A stretch of 64,000 nt of DNA from Rhynochetos jubatus (GCA_027574665.1 CM050648.1:37706200-37770199), one strand, 5' to 3'. Positions 37,301-48,439 are shown, numbered from the stretch's first letter. Numbers and translations: made by a program. Notes: generated from the letters alone by a model not told the origin.

Positions 37301-37639
37301 TGTCACTTTAGCAATTACCTCATAGGTATATCAACACCGATTCCGGATCTCCCAATTTTTGCCGGCGCAAAGGTTTTTCACACAGCCACAATGTCGAAGC
37401 ACCTGCACGGATCAGCTCCAGAAACCAGCAGCGAGCGCTGGACTGCGAGCGGCGCGCGGCACGGCACGGCGGAACAGCCGAGCCGCTCACTTCGGAGATT
37501 TCCCTGATGCTAAACGCCCCGTCCAGCTAAAAGACAACGCCGTAGCGGTTGTTACAGTTTGGATGTACTCACCTTTGGATGAAATCACGGTGGTGAAAAC
37601 TTCTAAGTTTTCGTCGCTGCAGCTGTAAATCTGGTGCAT
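19177..37639 (-). CDS. VXN: VXN (vexin, C8orf46 orthologue), six-exon coding gene
   Basis: Vexin is a small vertebrate protein described as promoting neurogenesis and acting with cell-cycle-exit factors; it has no known enzymatic domain. Five exons are well supported: 37573-37639, 34635-34690, 25339-25504, 20361-20446 and 19177-19363. The two ends are strongly conserved: [20 protein letters not shown] at the start (human [20 protein letters not shown]) and [17 protein letters not shown] at the stop. Between them lies [17 protein letters not shown], a basic stretch that may help nuclear location. Splice phases agree at every tested junction except between exon 3 (ends phase 1) and the 20361-20446 exon (starts phase 0), so one more exon is required. 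The middle of the protein is poorly conserved with human. The gene is in tandem with ADHFE1, upstream on the same strand, and convergent with MYBL1, as in human. Confidence 0.93.
19364..20360 (-). other. VXN: VXN last intron
   Basis: A 997-base intron with a clear GTAAGT donor (plus-strand ACTTAC at 20355-20360). It contains the possible + strand LTR-like or retroposon end described at 19580-19990. Confidence 0.85.
19580..19990 (+). mobile_element. Possible LTR or retroposon fragment ending in AATAAAGTTTTGTG
   Basis: The sequence has a + strand AATAAA at 19968-19973 followed by GTTTTGTG and then seven A, resembling the transcript end of an avian LTR or a retroposed RNA. It runs antisense to VXN inside its last intron. 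I cannot recognise a family or see paired termini, so the call rests on the end structure alone. Confidence 0.25.
20361..20446 (-). CDS. VXN: VXN internal coding exon (exon 5)
   Basis: The exon starts in phase 0 with [16 protein letters not shown] (human IPPVPRISVKTSASAS) and ends in phase 2 at STE plus GA. The codon is completed as Asp by the first base of the last exon, which opens the correct frame there. The acceptor is TTTTCTTCCGACAG and the donor GTAAGT. Protein similarity is modest; the phase agreement is the stronger support. Confidence 0.75.
21273..21473 (+). mobile_element. CR1 LINE 3' fragment, + orientation
   Basis: About 200 bases of the CR1 3' tail (gagagggtggtgaggcactg to the ccaacccaaaccatcctgtg terminus), strongly 5'-truncated. 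It lies antisense within a VXN intron. Confidence 0.9.
22483..22601 (-). CDS. VXN: Tentative VXN exon 4
   Basis: Splicing from exon 3 (phase 1) to exon 5 (phase 0) needs an exon that starts with two bases of a split codon and ends at a codon boundary. This segment does so: an acceptor GCTCACTTGTAG, 119 bases with an open frame of 39 codons, then a good donor GTAAGA. The translated piece includes [10 protein letters not shown], loosely like human GKSLIPPVPR, but it is about 20 residues longer than the human counterpart and similarity is weak. The phase fit could arise by chance in about one in nine open segments. Confidence 0.3.
24170..24560 (+). repeat. Pyrimidine-rich low-complexity tract
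   Basis: Roughly 390 bases dominated by C and T, including CTCCTCCTCCTCC near 24409. On the VXN transcript strand it reads as a purine-rich tract. A + strand open frame across it is a composition artefact. Confidence 0.6.
25339..25504 (-). CDS. VXN: VXN coding exon 3
   Basis: The exon begins in phase 0 with [20 protein letters not shown], aligning with human VVIESDLYTHQPLELLPHRG. It continues through [18 protein letters not shown] (human RRFGRLQTARPPTAHPAKAS). It has 166 bases, 55 codons plus one base. The acceptor is CCTCTTCCCTGTAG and the donor a perfect GTAAGT (plus-strand ACTTAC at 25333-25338). A CR1 copy starts about 25 bases upstream of the acceptor. Confidence 0.82.
25530..26173 (+). 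mobile_element. CR1 LINE, 5'-truncated copy beside VXN exon 3
   Basis: The copy begins in the CR1 reading frame at [19 protein letters not shown] and runs to the TTCTGTGATTCTGTGATTCT terminus. It is about 640 bases long, + orientation, antisense to VXN. Its truncation point lies about 25 bases from the VXN exon 3 acceptor. Confidence 0.95.
26681..26704 (+). repeat. Uninterrupted run of 24 C
   Basis: Counted from the sequence: 24 consecutive C preceded by CACCCCG. The VXN pre-mRNA would carry 24 consecutive G. Its length should be polymorphic and prone to sequencing error. Confidence 0.95.
31456..34113 (+). mobile_element. Long CR1 LINE with endonuclease and partial RT, internally deleted
   Basis: About 2.66 kb of CR1 in + orientation. 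The ORF2 endonuclease start is visible as [30 protein letters not shown], then [10 protein letters not shown] and [14 protein letters not shown]. The N-terminal RT region follows ([26 protein letters not shown]), then the sequence jumps near 33330-33345 to the C-terminal part ([14 protein letters not shown]). The segment that should hold the RT catalytic aspartates is missing. Several stops and frameshifts split the frame, so the element is dead. The 3' tail ends at CTGTGATTCTATGAT. Up to 600 bases to the left (from about 30900) may be its 5' region. Confidence 0.92.
34635..34690 (-). CDS. VXN: VXN coding exon 2
   Basis: The exon opens with two bases completing Ala, then [18 protein letters not shown] (human [18 protein letters not shown]). 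It has 56 bases, with acceptor GTTCTTTTTGCAG and donor GTAAGA. It ends in phase 0, matching exon 3. The ARRRAK cluster is basic. Confidence 0.95.
34691..37572 (-). other. VXN: VXN intron 1 with candidate regulatory block
   Basis: A 2.9 kb intron. The part next to exon 1 (37350-37560) is CpG-rich (for example GCGCGCGGCACGGCACGGCG). The block at 37060-37150 is AT-rich with several homeodomain or POU-type strings. A 176-codon open frame at 36367-36897 on the - strand has no recognisable domain and is not called. Confidence 0.8.
37060..37150. promoter_or_regulatory. VXN: Candidate intronic enhancer of VXN (homeodomain/POU motif cluster)
   Basis: TAAT-core and octamer-like strings are packed together: CTAATTTG, CAATCAAATGCAG, CAATTAATGTTAATCATGCA. 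The density and position close to the first exon of a neural gene suggest a regulatory element. This is inference from motifs only. Confidence 0.3.
37573..37639 (-). CDS. VXN: VXN first coding exon
   Basis: The start ATG is at 37639-37637 with A at -3 (GGAAAATGC). The exon encodes 22 residues, [20 protein letters not shown] followed by SK, nearly identical to human, and ends in phase 1 before a GTGAGT donor. The start is chosen by identity with the human N-terminus. An upstream ATG at 37676 opens a frame that overlaps the start in another frame. Confidence 0.96.
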
Positions 37640-38534
37640 TTTCCACCTCTCCCTCCTGACTGCCTTTCAGCTTCATGCAACCGCTCTGAACTTCTGGTAA
37701 ATAGGTTTCACTAATCCAATCTGGCTCTGTGATCATTGTCCAGATCTACAAAGGACAGACTGATGCTGTGATCTCATCTCATTCCATATTCTTCATTGCA
37801 ACATTTTCTGCTCCCATCTGCCTTTCTATGAATACTATTAATGCAAAGATTTAATTTAGCTGTTGCTTAAGCCTCTGCTCAGATAGGAGCATTTTATTTC
37901 ACATCTCCTGGTAAAAGGAGTTTGGGGAATCCTCTGCAATAAATGGCTAATAATGAAAGCCTGTTCTGTGCAGCCAATGTATAGGCAAATAAACGTTTGC
38001 CGAAGCGCTGCAAGGATTTTTAAAATAAGTTGGGCTAATGCTTTGTGTACTTTAACACACTTACTGTAAAAAAATTGCTCTTCCCATATAATGAGGAGCT
38101 GGTTCCAGGTGTATTAAGAAAAGCATTTTGTGCTTTACCTTTTAAGTTCATAAACTAATACCTGGGCACTTCAGCGTAAAATTTCAAACGTAGATGACTA
38201 AAGAAGGACGTGTCAGGCAGACGTACGTGTGTCTACATGCGAGCCCCCCCCGCCCTTCAGTGGTTGCGGAGGGAGGGCAGGTGGCTCAGTCATAGATGGG
38301 TTCCTACGTGACTTGATGGTTCTGGGGCCTAATTCCGTATTTACGCACTTCAGTAAAAGGGTCTTCTTGCCAAAGCTTTTCATTCCTTAATGCTCCCATC
38401 AGAAATTGTTCCTTTCCACATCTAAAAAATCAGCCTCCTCAGCTTCTGGTGACTTAATGCTGCCACGGACACCTCAGCTCAAAAATTTTGGCTTGCAGGC
38501 TCCAGCAACTGACGTAGGAGAAACACTTTCAAGT

Positions 38535-38575
38535 GTGATTAATGATATTAAATTATATCAAACTAATTAATAGCC
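38535..38575. promoter_or_regulatory. VXN: AT-rich homeodomain-type motif cluster upstream of VXN
   Basis: TGATTAATGATATTAAATTA is followed closely by AACTAATTAATAG, giving several TAAT cores within 40 bases, about 0.9 kb upstream of the VXN start codon. It could bind homeodomain factors; evidence is motif density only. Confidence 0.25.
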
Positions 38576-38984
38576 TTCATTCCTAGCACATGTATGCATT
38601 TAACACAAAAACTAGTGCTGTCTGATCCTATGGACATCTTCCACCAACAGTCCCAGATGGAAAGCGCAAGCAAGCATGGGTTGTCACTGTCATATTCGTG
38701 TAACGTTTCTTCTCTGAAATAAGAAATATCGGTCAAATACACATCTTGAGCCTGGAAGCATCTTGGCTGAGTCGAAGGTATCATTGTTTCAAGAAAGAAA
38801 TGAGTGAAGGTATCACTTGTCACCTCCCAGGGCAGCCTCCTGCTGCCCAAGGGCAGCAAAGCCACTGCGGGGCCGGGGGCATTGTCCCAGAGAACCGCGC
38901 CGTGTTTGAAACGGGCGGTGGGACGGCAATATAATCAAGCAAAAGTTCAATTAGGTTTTGATTTATTGCGCCACATGTTCTGCT

Positions 38985-39235
38985 TGTATGACTGATGTCA
39001 TTAACATCAGGCTCGGCTGGCGCGTTCATCTGTCCCCACCCGGCTCCCTCTGAAGGCGCACACACTCAACAGATGGGGAGCTGCGCGGGCGCGAATGCAA
39101 TTGTTTATCCCCTTATTGTTCCCGTGTCAAGCAATCAAGCCAAATCCATTACCCACCAAGAAAAAGATCAGCGCACCGTCCATTCAGCAGTGAATGGAGC
39201 AGAGGCGGTTATGCAGGGAGGCTTTAAAGCTTTCA
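38985..39235. promoter_or_regulatory. VXN: Candidate upstream enhancer of VXN (E-boxes, Sox sites, palindrome)
   Basis: The block has an inverted repeat CTGATGT-CATTA-ACATCAG (38992-39010), proneural-type E-boxes CATCTG (39027-39032) and CAGATG (39070-39075), and two ATTGTT Sox-type sites (39100-39105, 39115-39120). It is more complex in composition than its flanks and lies about 1.4 kb upstream of the VXN start codon. Vexin is a neurogenic gene, so a proneural enhancer is plausible, but this is inference. Confidence 0.35.
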
Positions 39236-41959
39236 AAAGGATAAAAAAAAAAGAAGAGAAAAAGACGAGCAACACTGAATAGTTGACCAAAAAAAAAAAA
39301 ACACCCAAAGAAAAAGGCTATAACAGATCTAACCCGCCCTTTATTTCACCTTTGGATATTCAGAGTCCTATGAGAAGGGGCACTTTTGGATCCGAGTCAT
39401 TGTTTTCTTAGTTATAGGTATGACTTAAAGATATTTTTAAATCATGGCTGGCGTTTAACATTAGAACAAGTATTTGGTGTTTCATCACACTGCGGGGATG
39501 TGGAAACTGAAGTGCGACTCCGGAGCTGGTTTCCAGCAGGTATTCCCTGCCTTAGAGGTTAGGCTTTGAGCAGGCAGGCTTTGAACACCTACTGAACACC
39601 TTTGAGCAAGGGACATGATGCTCAGGGGATGAGTCGCTTCGTGCAGAGAGCTGACAAAAGGCTCTCGCATCACTCCCACAGGCAAATAGGGCTTGGGAGG
39701 ACCAATGTAATCTGCCTCATCTCGGAATGAAGTTTCCCCTGTTTATGGGAGCGAGTTTGCTGCTTCGTTCTGCCCAGATCTTACAGGGTAGTTGAGCACT
39801 GTGAACGCCCCGGGTTTTGCAGGAGATCTTCGTGTGGCTTCAAGAGAAGGATTGCACATATCAGGCTACTTTTTTTCCCTGAGTTATTTTGGACAAATAT
39901 CTTGGTTTATCTAGCTATCAAACAGATGTGACAACACCTGCCAAGATAGTGTGCTATGAAGCTCAGATGCATGCAACCTGTTGAAGAACAGCAGGCAGTA
40001 ATTTTAGACTCGAGGAAGATAGCTCTTCATGATGTCCAACCTAGGAACTGCTTGCAGAGCCACATCAGATGATTTCACATAGTATCTCCCTCCAGCTCCC
40101 CACTGACCTAGCAGTTCAGTCTGTGGTGGGAGCAGGAAACCACCTATTTTTTGATCCTATGAATCCTTTTCTTATTGCCCAAATTGCATAAAATATCTAG
40201 AAAATAGGCTCAAACTTTTCCTTGTGCTAAAGACAATTAATAAGCTATTAATTTCACTCACACGGTGCCACTGAAGCCAAGAGAAGACCCAGAAGAGTTT
40301 TTGCACAAGGGGGTATCTTTGACTGAAGACTCCCAAACCAACATGTGGTATCCAAACGCCTCACTGTGGGCTGTGATACAGTTGTTTACTAAATACCTGA
40401 ACTCCCGGTGTTGCCAGTAAAGGATCAAAATGTGCTGGTGCAAGAACTTGGCAATCAAAGGCGAATGGGGACAACTGAGGAGGAGGAGGAGAACTCAGGA
40501 CATAAGAATAGACATAGCGTGTCTGAGAAAACATCCACCCAACCTGATCTGCAGGTCTGGGACAGGGAAGGTATTTGACTTTTTTGGAATGTGGGCAGAA
40601 AGGAGGGAAAGGTGGAGAAGCCGTATGCTGAGGCTAAAGTAAAAACAACCGGTGAAAACAGCAGAAGGCTCAGCGAACCTTGGCAACGTGGCAGCAAATC
40701 CCACGAACTGGCGATATGTCCCTCTGGAGAGGTAGCGAGGATGCTTTTCCCATGGGCTGCATCTGTTCAGCCACATTTGGAAGAAACAAGCGTAGATGCT
40801 TGCCCGGTTTATCAAGTATGCCAGAGCTGGTAAACTTAAAAGGAATCAAATTAAAAAAAAAAAAAGAATTATGGTTACAAAAGCTGTAGTTAAAATTTTG
40901 AGTGATTTCAGATAAGTATCAGAAACCTCTCGACCTTATTTATCCTGGCCTTTGTAAACAAATCGATGCCCTTCCTGCGCAGCATTTTCTTCCAATGAAG
41001 TCGGTGGGAAGCATCCCAGCACTCTCAGCATACGCAAGGAATATTGCCAAGGGATTCCCTCTTCCCAAGGCAGGTCCCTGGCTTCTGCCTGGGTCTTGTA
41101 CCCTGTTGCGTAAGAGGTGAATCTAATCCGTACTGAGCCACTTGAGCCTATTTCTCACCGTTAGCTGGGCAATATGATAAGGATGAACCCCAGGTATTTT
41201 TGGAATAGGATTGTGAACCAGAGGTATACACAGTTAACCATTTAAAAGTAAGATGGGGTAAAACTGCAGATGCATGCTGTGGACATTTATCCGAAACACT
41301 TCTGCGTGATGCGATGCAATGCAAGCAGCATTTTTTGTGGAAGGAAAATCGTTTTGTTTTATTTCAGGGCCACAGAATTACATCTGCTGATGACTGAGAA
41401 GGAAAACCAATAAAAAAAAGCAAAACATACAAGTGAGCTTTTTGTACATAATTTGCGATTTTTCTCTAAATGAGACAGACGGATGCGCTATCAACAACTA
41501 CACTTCATACTTGTAGCAGTCTGCAAAACGAGTTCAGAATTAAAGTAGCACTGCATGGCTGAAGGGTCTGTGAATAAATGGAGTTTTCAAAAGTAACATT
41601 TTAATTTGCATCTGGCTGGAAGCTGCTGTAACAGATTTTACCCAAATGGGAGTAAGATCAAGGCATTTAAAAACCATTCTGAACCTTAAGTTCACTACAG
41701 GGGACCAGAAGAGAGGGGTGCAAGTGTTGTGCCATTGGAAAGGGCTACTGCAGAGTCTTCTCTGCTAATCAGGAAAGGAAATGCCAGCCAGGCCTGGAAG
41801 CCAGGCTGAAAGCATCCCCCTGCTAGTTACAGAAAGATACTGTAGGATCCTGAGAAAAAAAACCAACCCAAGCCTGGTTGGCTCCTCTTAAAAAAGTTAC
41901 ATATAGATAATTGGGCATACACAAATTTGCCCTAAGCTTGTAAAACACACTCGAGTAGG

Positions 41960-42025
41960 TCCATACAATGATTAGCGAGAAGCACAATGCCCAGCACCGC
42001 AAGGTTCAAATCCCGCGGAGCTTGT
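41960..42025 (+). repeat. Possible tRNA-derived SINE head
   Basis: GGTTCAAATCC at about 42003-42013 fits the pol III B box, with a TTAGCGAGAAGCAC-like A-box region about 30 bases upstream. No complete cloverleaf is visible, so it is more likely an old SINE head than a tRNA gene, or chance. Confidence 0.25.
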
Positions 42026-42984
42026 GCCAGCAGCGGGGATTGCACGGAGCCAGCATTAAAGCTAAGGCCAGGCTGAGCACGTGGAGGCTTAACGAGCTTC
42101 CATACGCTGGCCATGTCCCGGTAATCTACAGAAAGCATTAGAAATGTCAACAAAAGAGCGTTACGTCCAAATTGGCCTGGGACAACAACAGCTTATTAAG
42201 ATGCCAAACTTTAATTACATTAGTCTTTGATTTATTCATTTTTCAAGCTAATTGATCAGTGAGGTCTTCGTTCCCCTGATAAAACACAATTTTTGGATAG
42301 GGCTTTTTCACTCCCAATTTTTTTCCATCGACACATTTCAAGATTATTTTGAGTATTGGCTCCTGATGTGAACATAACCATTTTTGGACAAACAAGCTTG
42401 TCCTGTGGTTCCTGGATTTGTGCAGTAGTAGACCTCTTGCAGGAAGTTCATACTATGTCTCACGCCATGTGGAGGAAAATCCATTTCCTTGGGTAACCAG
42501 GCACAAACTACTTAGGATTCCTGCCATGGGTAAGTCTAAAGAACGAGGCAACCTGAACAAGTCACCTTACTTGTCTCTAGCATGTCCTCAGGCTGCCATC
42601 AAGCTCCTGTTGCTGTGTGCAGCACACGTGCTCTGTGGGATGAAGGTCTTTGGAGGGTATCAGATGGCATTGCCTCCTCTGGCCTAAGTTCTGTGTGAAA
42701 ATGAGATTAAATTTAAAACAAGGGCCGTCGTTATTGGCAGTAGGAGAAGCTGCACTAAAGGCACAGAAGCAGGATCAAATTTATGAGTCCCCTTTTGATC
42801 CAGCTTTAAGTTATGGTGCCTGCGTGAAGCAGCAAGACAGCACAGGCGATGGCAGCGTGACAGAGGAGGTTTGAGAATGGAGTGGCAGCACCAGTACGGA
42901 ACTGCTGGGTCTTGGAAATGAGAGACTTTTGAGGAAGTCCAAAGTCCATTTGTGCGACAGTGGCCATACGCCGTATGGCTGTGA

Positions 42985-43023
42985 GTCTGAAAAGGGAAGG
43001 GGGGGTGGGGTGGGGGGGTGGCC
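42985..43023 (+). repeat. G-rich tract with quadruplex potential
   Basis: Several G runs occur close together (GGGAAGGGGGGGTGGGG, then GGGGGGGTGG). The spacing allows a G-quadruplex on the + strand. Confidence 0.5.
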
Positions 43024-46000
43024 CTCTGATGTCAATGACCCTAAAAAGGGTTTTGGAGGGATGATGTGTTCTCCCTGCTGGTTTGGTCTTTGGCCTCTCT
43101 ACTGACGCTGAGAGCAGGGGTGTCAAAAGATCGTCTGCTTTAAGTACCTGACTTGTTTCTAGGAATCTGATTAAAGTAGATCGCCTCAGATAACAAGAGG
43201 AATTAATGCTGCAAATACATAGGAGAGGATTTTCAAGCTCATAAGCTAGAGAGGTCAGTCTTTTTCAAGTCATGCAGCCTCTGAGATCTTTGATTCTTGC
43301 AGAACTGATGATCTTTACTCGTCCTTTCCCTCTATCCTGTTGGCCTTTACACTTAAACACATACCGTTATTAATTCTGTTTTGGCTGTCATCTCTTCAGC
43401 TGCCCTGTCCATGACATGGCACACACTGTACAGAGGTAAGCCTGGGTGGGAGAAAACTGAAGTGGCTCAGGAAAGAGCTCTTGGGGGCATTGCAATAGAC
43501 ATGGCACATTCTCCTCTGTAACTGCAGTTTTAGATTCTACACCCTTTGGGTTTTTACAGTGTTTGTAAAATGCATATTCTCATCTTAGATGTTCCCTGAA
43601 GTCTGACGTTTCTAAATCCTCTCAGATTGGTCAGCCAAAAAGAGGTAAGACTCCTAGATCCTAGAGCTCCAACTCTGTATACTCTCCAGCACGTAACCAC
43701 ACTATATATTCAGGCTCACTGTCTCCGCTGTAAGCAACTGTACGCATATGTCTGCACGCAGGTCAGTTTTTCCACCAACGCCTTGTTTGTTATGCACGTG
43801 CAGGTGTCTCCAGTGGAGGACACGCTCAGACCTTCAGCGCCCGCCAGCCGACCCTGCGCTGTCTGTGTTCAGCAGGTTGGCGCTTTTGGCTCGGCTCTGT
43901 CGGGCAGGTCCCTCAACCGCGCTGTACAGTCGGTGGTGACATTATCACTTCTGGCACGAGAAGTCACAAACGGTTACTTTACTATCAAAACCTGCCCCCT
44001 AGCTCTGTGCTCAGCTTTACCAACTTAACAGTCTTAATTTTAGGACTTCCATCAAATGCAGTAGGTATGGAGGATGCCAGCTTAACTGCACCAGGAACTA
44101 AATTTGGGAGATGGCTACGTGAAGTCTGCGGGACATGCTCTTCTAGGACATCCCAACCGCCAGAAATGCGAGTGATGCCACGGTGAGTGTGTCTGAACGG
44201 GACCCGTGTGCTCCAGAAATGGGAGCAGAGGCTGCAGCCCTCCAGGAGGGAACACCGAAGTGCCACTGCTCACCGAGCAGCACTGACACGGCTTCAATGC
44301 TTCCTGGCTTTAAAAGATGATGCTGGAGAAGGACTGATCCACTGAAACAAGTGTTGCGGAGGCTCTGAGGTTTTAGTAGTGCAAGGCAAATGCAATTCAG
44401 ACTGTTCACGTTGATTCCCATTTCCAGGCTCTGTCCATGTTAATTCCCATTTCTCACCACGCAGATAAGCACGCAGTGACAGCTTTCACGAAGCAGGCAC
44501 CTGTCCATTGGAAAATGGATTACGACCACCAACTCTCGAACATGAACTACTGAGAAACCATCTAATGGTCACTAGAGAGACATCACAGGTCTGTGCTGGT
44601 GACCTGGAGGTGGGAAGACTTTCTTTGTTGTCTGAATCCTCAAAGCTTTCAGACTCCTGAAAGGGGGGAAGTTCTGATCTTAATGACCATTAATCTTCCT
44701 CAAGGTGAAAAGGTCAGAAGAGCAAGTTACTCAATGTTAACTGTTCTTTATGCCAGTAAAAAAAGCATCTTGATTTCCAATGCTGTCTTAAAATATACAG
44801 CAACCCTTAAACATCCAAACTTTCAGAGTGATTTTTGGAAAGTGACATCAGCTTTTAGATAGACGACACAGTCCACACACGGTGTCAGCCCCCCACAGCT
44901 GTGCCCATAGCCATACCAACAATGCCACACAATGGCACCCTTACAGAAGGAAGCCATAATGCTGACAATCGGCCTTTAACATGTGTTATCCAACTGACTG
45001 CAGGTGTAAATCAGCATTTCAATGTCAAGTTGCTAATTTAAACCTGTATGGTCAAACCAAAGCATACCCCAGGAAAAGCACCAGTGCTGTTGTTACAAGT
45101 AGGTCAAAGTCACTGCAAGTCAGGGAACGCAGAGGAAAAGTTCTACATCACTAGACCAGTGTTTGTGTTATGAAATATAGATTTCATGATACAGCAGTAT
45201 TAGATTAAATTAAACATTTACCAGAGCTCAGGCGACTGTGGGCACAGCCATCACTCTGCTGCCGCTCAGTTGGCTTTGGTGGTGTACATGCTGACGGTGC
45301 ACACGGCCGCAGAACCGAGCTCCGTGGCTCTGCAACGGGATGTGAATTAACACGGCTCTCCAAAGAGCTTTCACTTAATTGTGCCACCTCATGGATGTGC
45401 ATTAACTTTTCCCCCTTTAATTCCCACGTTCAGAGATGTAAGGAAAGTGTCTGCTGCCATTCCTTGTATCGGAAGTTCTCTGAAAACAGAGTACATGTAA
45501 TTTTTCACAAGAAACCAAAGACTGGAAGTATTTTTGTCATCCTCTCTCCTATTACTAGGAAAGTAGTTAACTTTTAAGACCCTGATTCACATTCCACTGA
45601 GCTGTGTCCAACGGTTCTTCCCCTTCCTGTTATTATTTGGCCACATAACACTTTCTACAAACTCGCTCATGGCAGCTATTTCAGGACAATGGGGGGGAAA
45701 AAGAATGGCATTTAGGGTGTATTAATGGGAGCCTGGCAAACAGAAAACTGCATTCGGAAAAGTTGCATCTGAGGGAACTGCAGCCTTCCTAATGATAGCC
45801 CAGGTTTTGTGGGTTGTTTGTCTCAGTTTCACCGAGAAATTCAGAGCAACAGTAGAAGCTTCTGCTTATTCCCACGGACCACTACACATAAAAAATACAC
45901 ACTAATCAATTTGTAATGCACTGAGCCTGTGCCATTTCACAAGCGCGCTCTGCAGGTTTAGCACAAAGGTAACTGCCTGCAGAAAAAAAAAACCCTCCTG

Positions 46001-47645
46001 TGCAAAGAGAGCTGGGAGCTCTGCAAGTTCAGTCACCGACAGTCCCGCCGCACCGTTGCTCTAAGAGCAACCTCCTCTTCTGCACGTGGAACCAGGTTTC
46101 CAGGCAGGGCTAGTAGGGGTGGGGAGAACCCCTCTTCCCCCCTTCCAGTGGAAGACCCTCCTCTCACTGCCCAGGGCTGACACTGCGGCAGACGAGCAGC
46201 CTGCGTACCGCTGCGTGAGCTACAGCTCCTGGAGAGATCAGGGAAACGGTTGCATCGCTTTCTGTATTTGCTAGCTGGTGTTCGAACTTCAGTTCCCTTT
46301 CATTTAGGAAGCACTCAGGGATGGTCTGAGGAAAGATGGAGACCATACCCTTAGGCCTCCTGCTGCGTTGCATCAGGTTGCCCTTGTCCCTTCCGCACAG
46401 ACACGCTTCATGCAGTGATGGATTTAATCGGCTGGAGCTGTTGAACCCAAGGCACAGTGCACGCATCCCGAAGCACTGCGATGCTTAAGCAGGTTTACTC
46501 GGGGGTTATGGAAAATGCCTAGACATAGCTTTGATGTGTCTCTTACCCATCACTCTACCTCATCCATTTTTCAGGTCTTGGGGGATGGAAAGGCAACCAC
46601 AAGACAGAAAATGACAGCCTGGGCACATTGCCTTAAAGTGAAGACGGCACAACAAGGGATGAGCATGCACACCAACCTAACTGTGATTTCTGCCAAGTTT
46701 AATCACACAGGACGATGGTGAGAGTTTTTGCAGGGTTAGGCACATTGGTTACCTACTTCTTTTTGTTTCATTCTCTTCTTACTTTAACTGCTGGGAAAAT
46801 CAGCAGTGGAGTGGGAAGAGGCATGGGAAAAGAGGGACCAGACAAACTATTGTACTGATGCCAAGCAGCAATGCTGCGAGCTCCGAGTACCTTGAAAGAG
46901 GAGTAGGCTTTCCATTTTGTAGTCCAGGCAAAACTATACCCACTGTTAAACTATTTTCATCAGCACCGCACATGCACTGGTCCATACTTGCTAACCTTAT
47001 CACTGCAGATGGACCGAGTAACCAGATGGGCCAGGGTTTGGTTTGTGTTTGCCTGCACAGAACTTAGAACACAGGACTAGGGGAGAGAAGCAGCAGATCA
47101 AGGTCCACGGCAAGAATCATGAAGGTGGTAACTCTTACTAGGAGTCCCTATTGTCTCCAAACCATTATTCTGTCATGACTGAATTGCTGCCATTTATGCT
47201 TCCTTCAAACCTATTCAAAACCCATGGTCTAGATAAAGAACAAATGCCTGGTTTATATAAAGATGGACAAATCCTTTTATAGTTACAGCTGCTTAAGGCA
47301 GAAAGTAAGTCTCTGACTCCACAAAGAAGAGGAAGGACTCAATCAAGCCCTACTGCTAACACGTAGACATAAAAGGATTGATGTCATGAAATATGTAATA
47401 ATGTTTGTAACTGATCACACAGAGAAAGGTGTGCACAGAAATACCATGCAGCACTTGGGATGCTTTTATGTCTGGAACACCTCTAACATTGCTCGTCAGC
47501 CATGATACAATGGTTTTGTCTGCACAGCACCAAGCTCACCAGGCAAATGACTTGGCAGGAGGAATCATTATGGTCTGTGAAGCTAGTGAAAGCCTGCTTT
47601 CTCTGAATGGTTTGGGTTCACAGTTACTTCGTATGACTGAAGGTA

Positions 47646-47846
47646 ACAGGATGGAGAGGGTGGTGAGGCACTGGCACAGGTTGCCCAGAGAAGCTGTGGA
47701 TGCCCCATCCCTGGCAGTGTTCAAGGCCAGGCTGGATGAGGCTCTGAGCAACCTGGTCTAGTGGAGGGTGTCCCTGCCCGTGGCAGGGGGGTTGGAACTG
47801 GATGGGCTTTAAGGTCCCTTCCAACCCTAACCATTATATGATTCTT
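47646..47846 (+). mobile_element. CR1 LINE 3' fragment, + orientation
   Basis: About 200 bases of the CR1 tail, from gatggagagggtggtgaggc to ccaaccctaaccattatatg, with a TGATTCTTTGGTTCTGTG-like terminus. It lies in the region downstream of ADHFE1. Confidence 0.92.
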
Positions 47847-48439
47847 TGGTTCTGTGACAGGGTTAAACACTGCTCTCAAACAAGCTTGTGTTTATAGCAA
47901 GTACAGTATTATTTGTTATTTGCATTTCAGTATCATCTAAAAGCAATAACGGATCCGTCACGGAGGGGTTGAGTAACAGAGCAGTAACAGGAGCCACAAG
48001 AACAAGCTGCCCAGATTTCACACACGTGCCCAACCACCGTCAGGCACTCAGAATTACAGCGTCACCCCAGCTCAGCTGCCCATATGAATGCCAGGCTCAT
48101 GTGCACAAAATAGGCATGTCTGAAGACACAGTTATACTTGACTGACTAGGTTGTCTCAGAACAGTGTAATTTAGTAAGATAATACATGAAAAACCCTGGT
48201 GACTCTTCAGTTGTGAACAGAAATTTCACTGACTGGAAGCCGGGGCATAAGTCCCTGTCCCACCCTCACCATTTGAAAGGCAGCACTGCGTGGCACCTGG
48301 AGCTCCCTTGATTTTTCCTCAGAAAATACCCACTAGTAACTAATATTTGGTGGTGGGAGAGCACTTGTGTAGCTGATGTCCATGAGTGAGATTTCACATC
48401 CAGTTTAAGCCAGTTGAAGACCCTGATGCTGCCAAAGGG

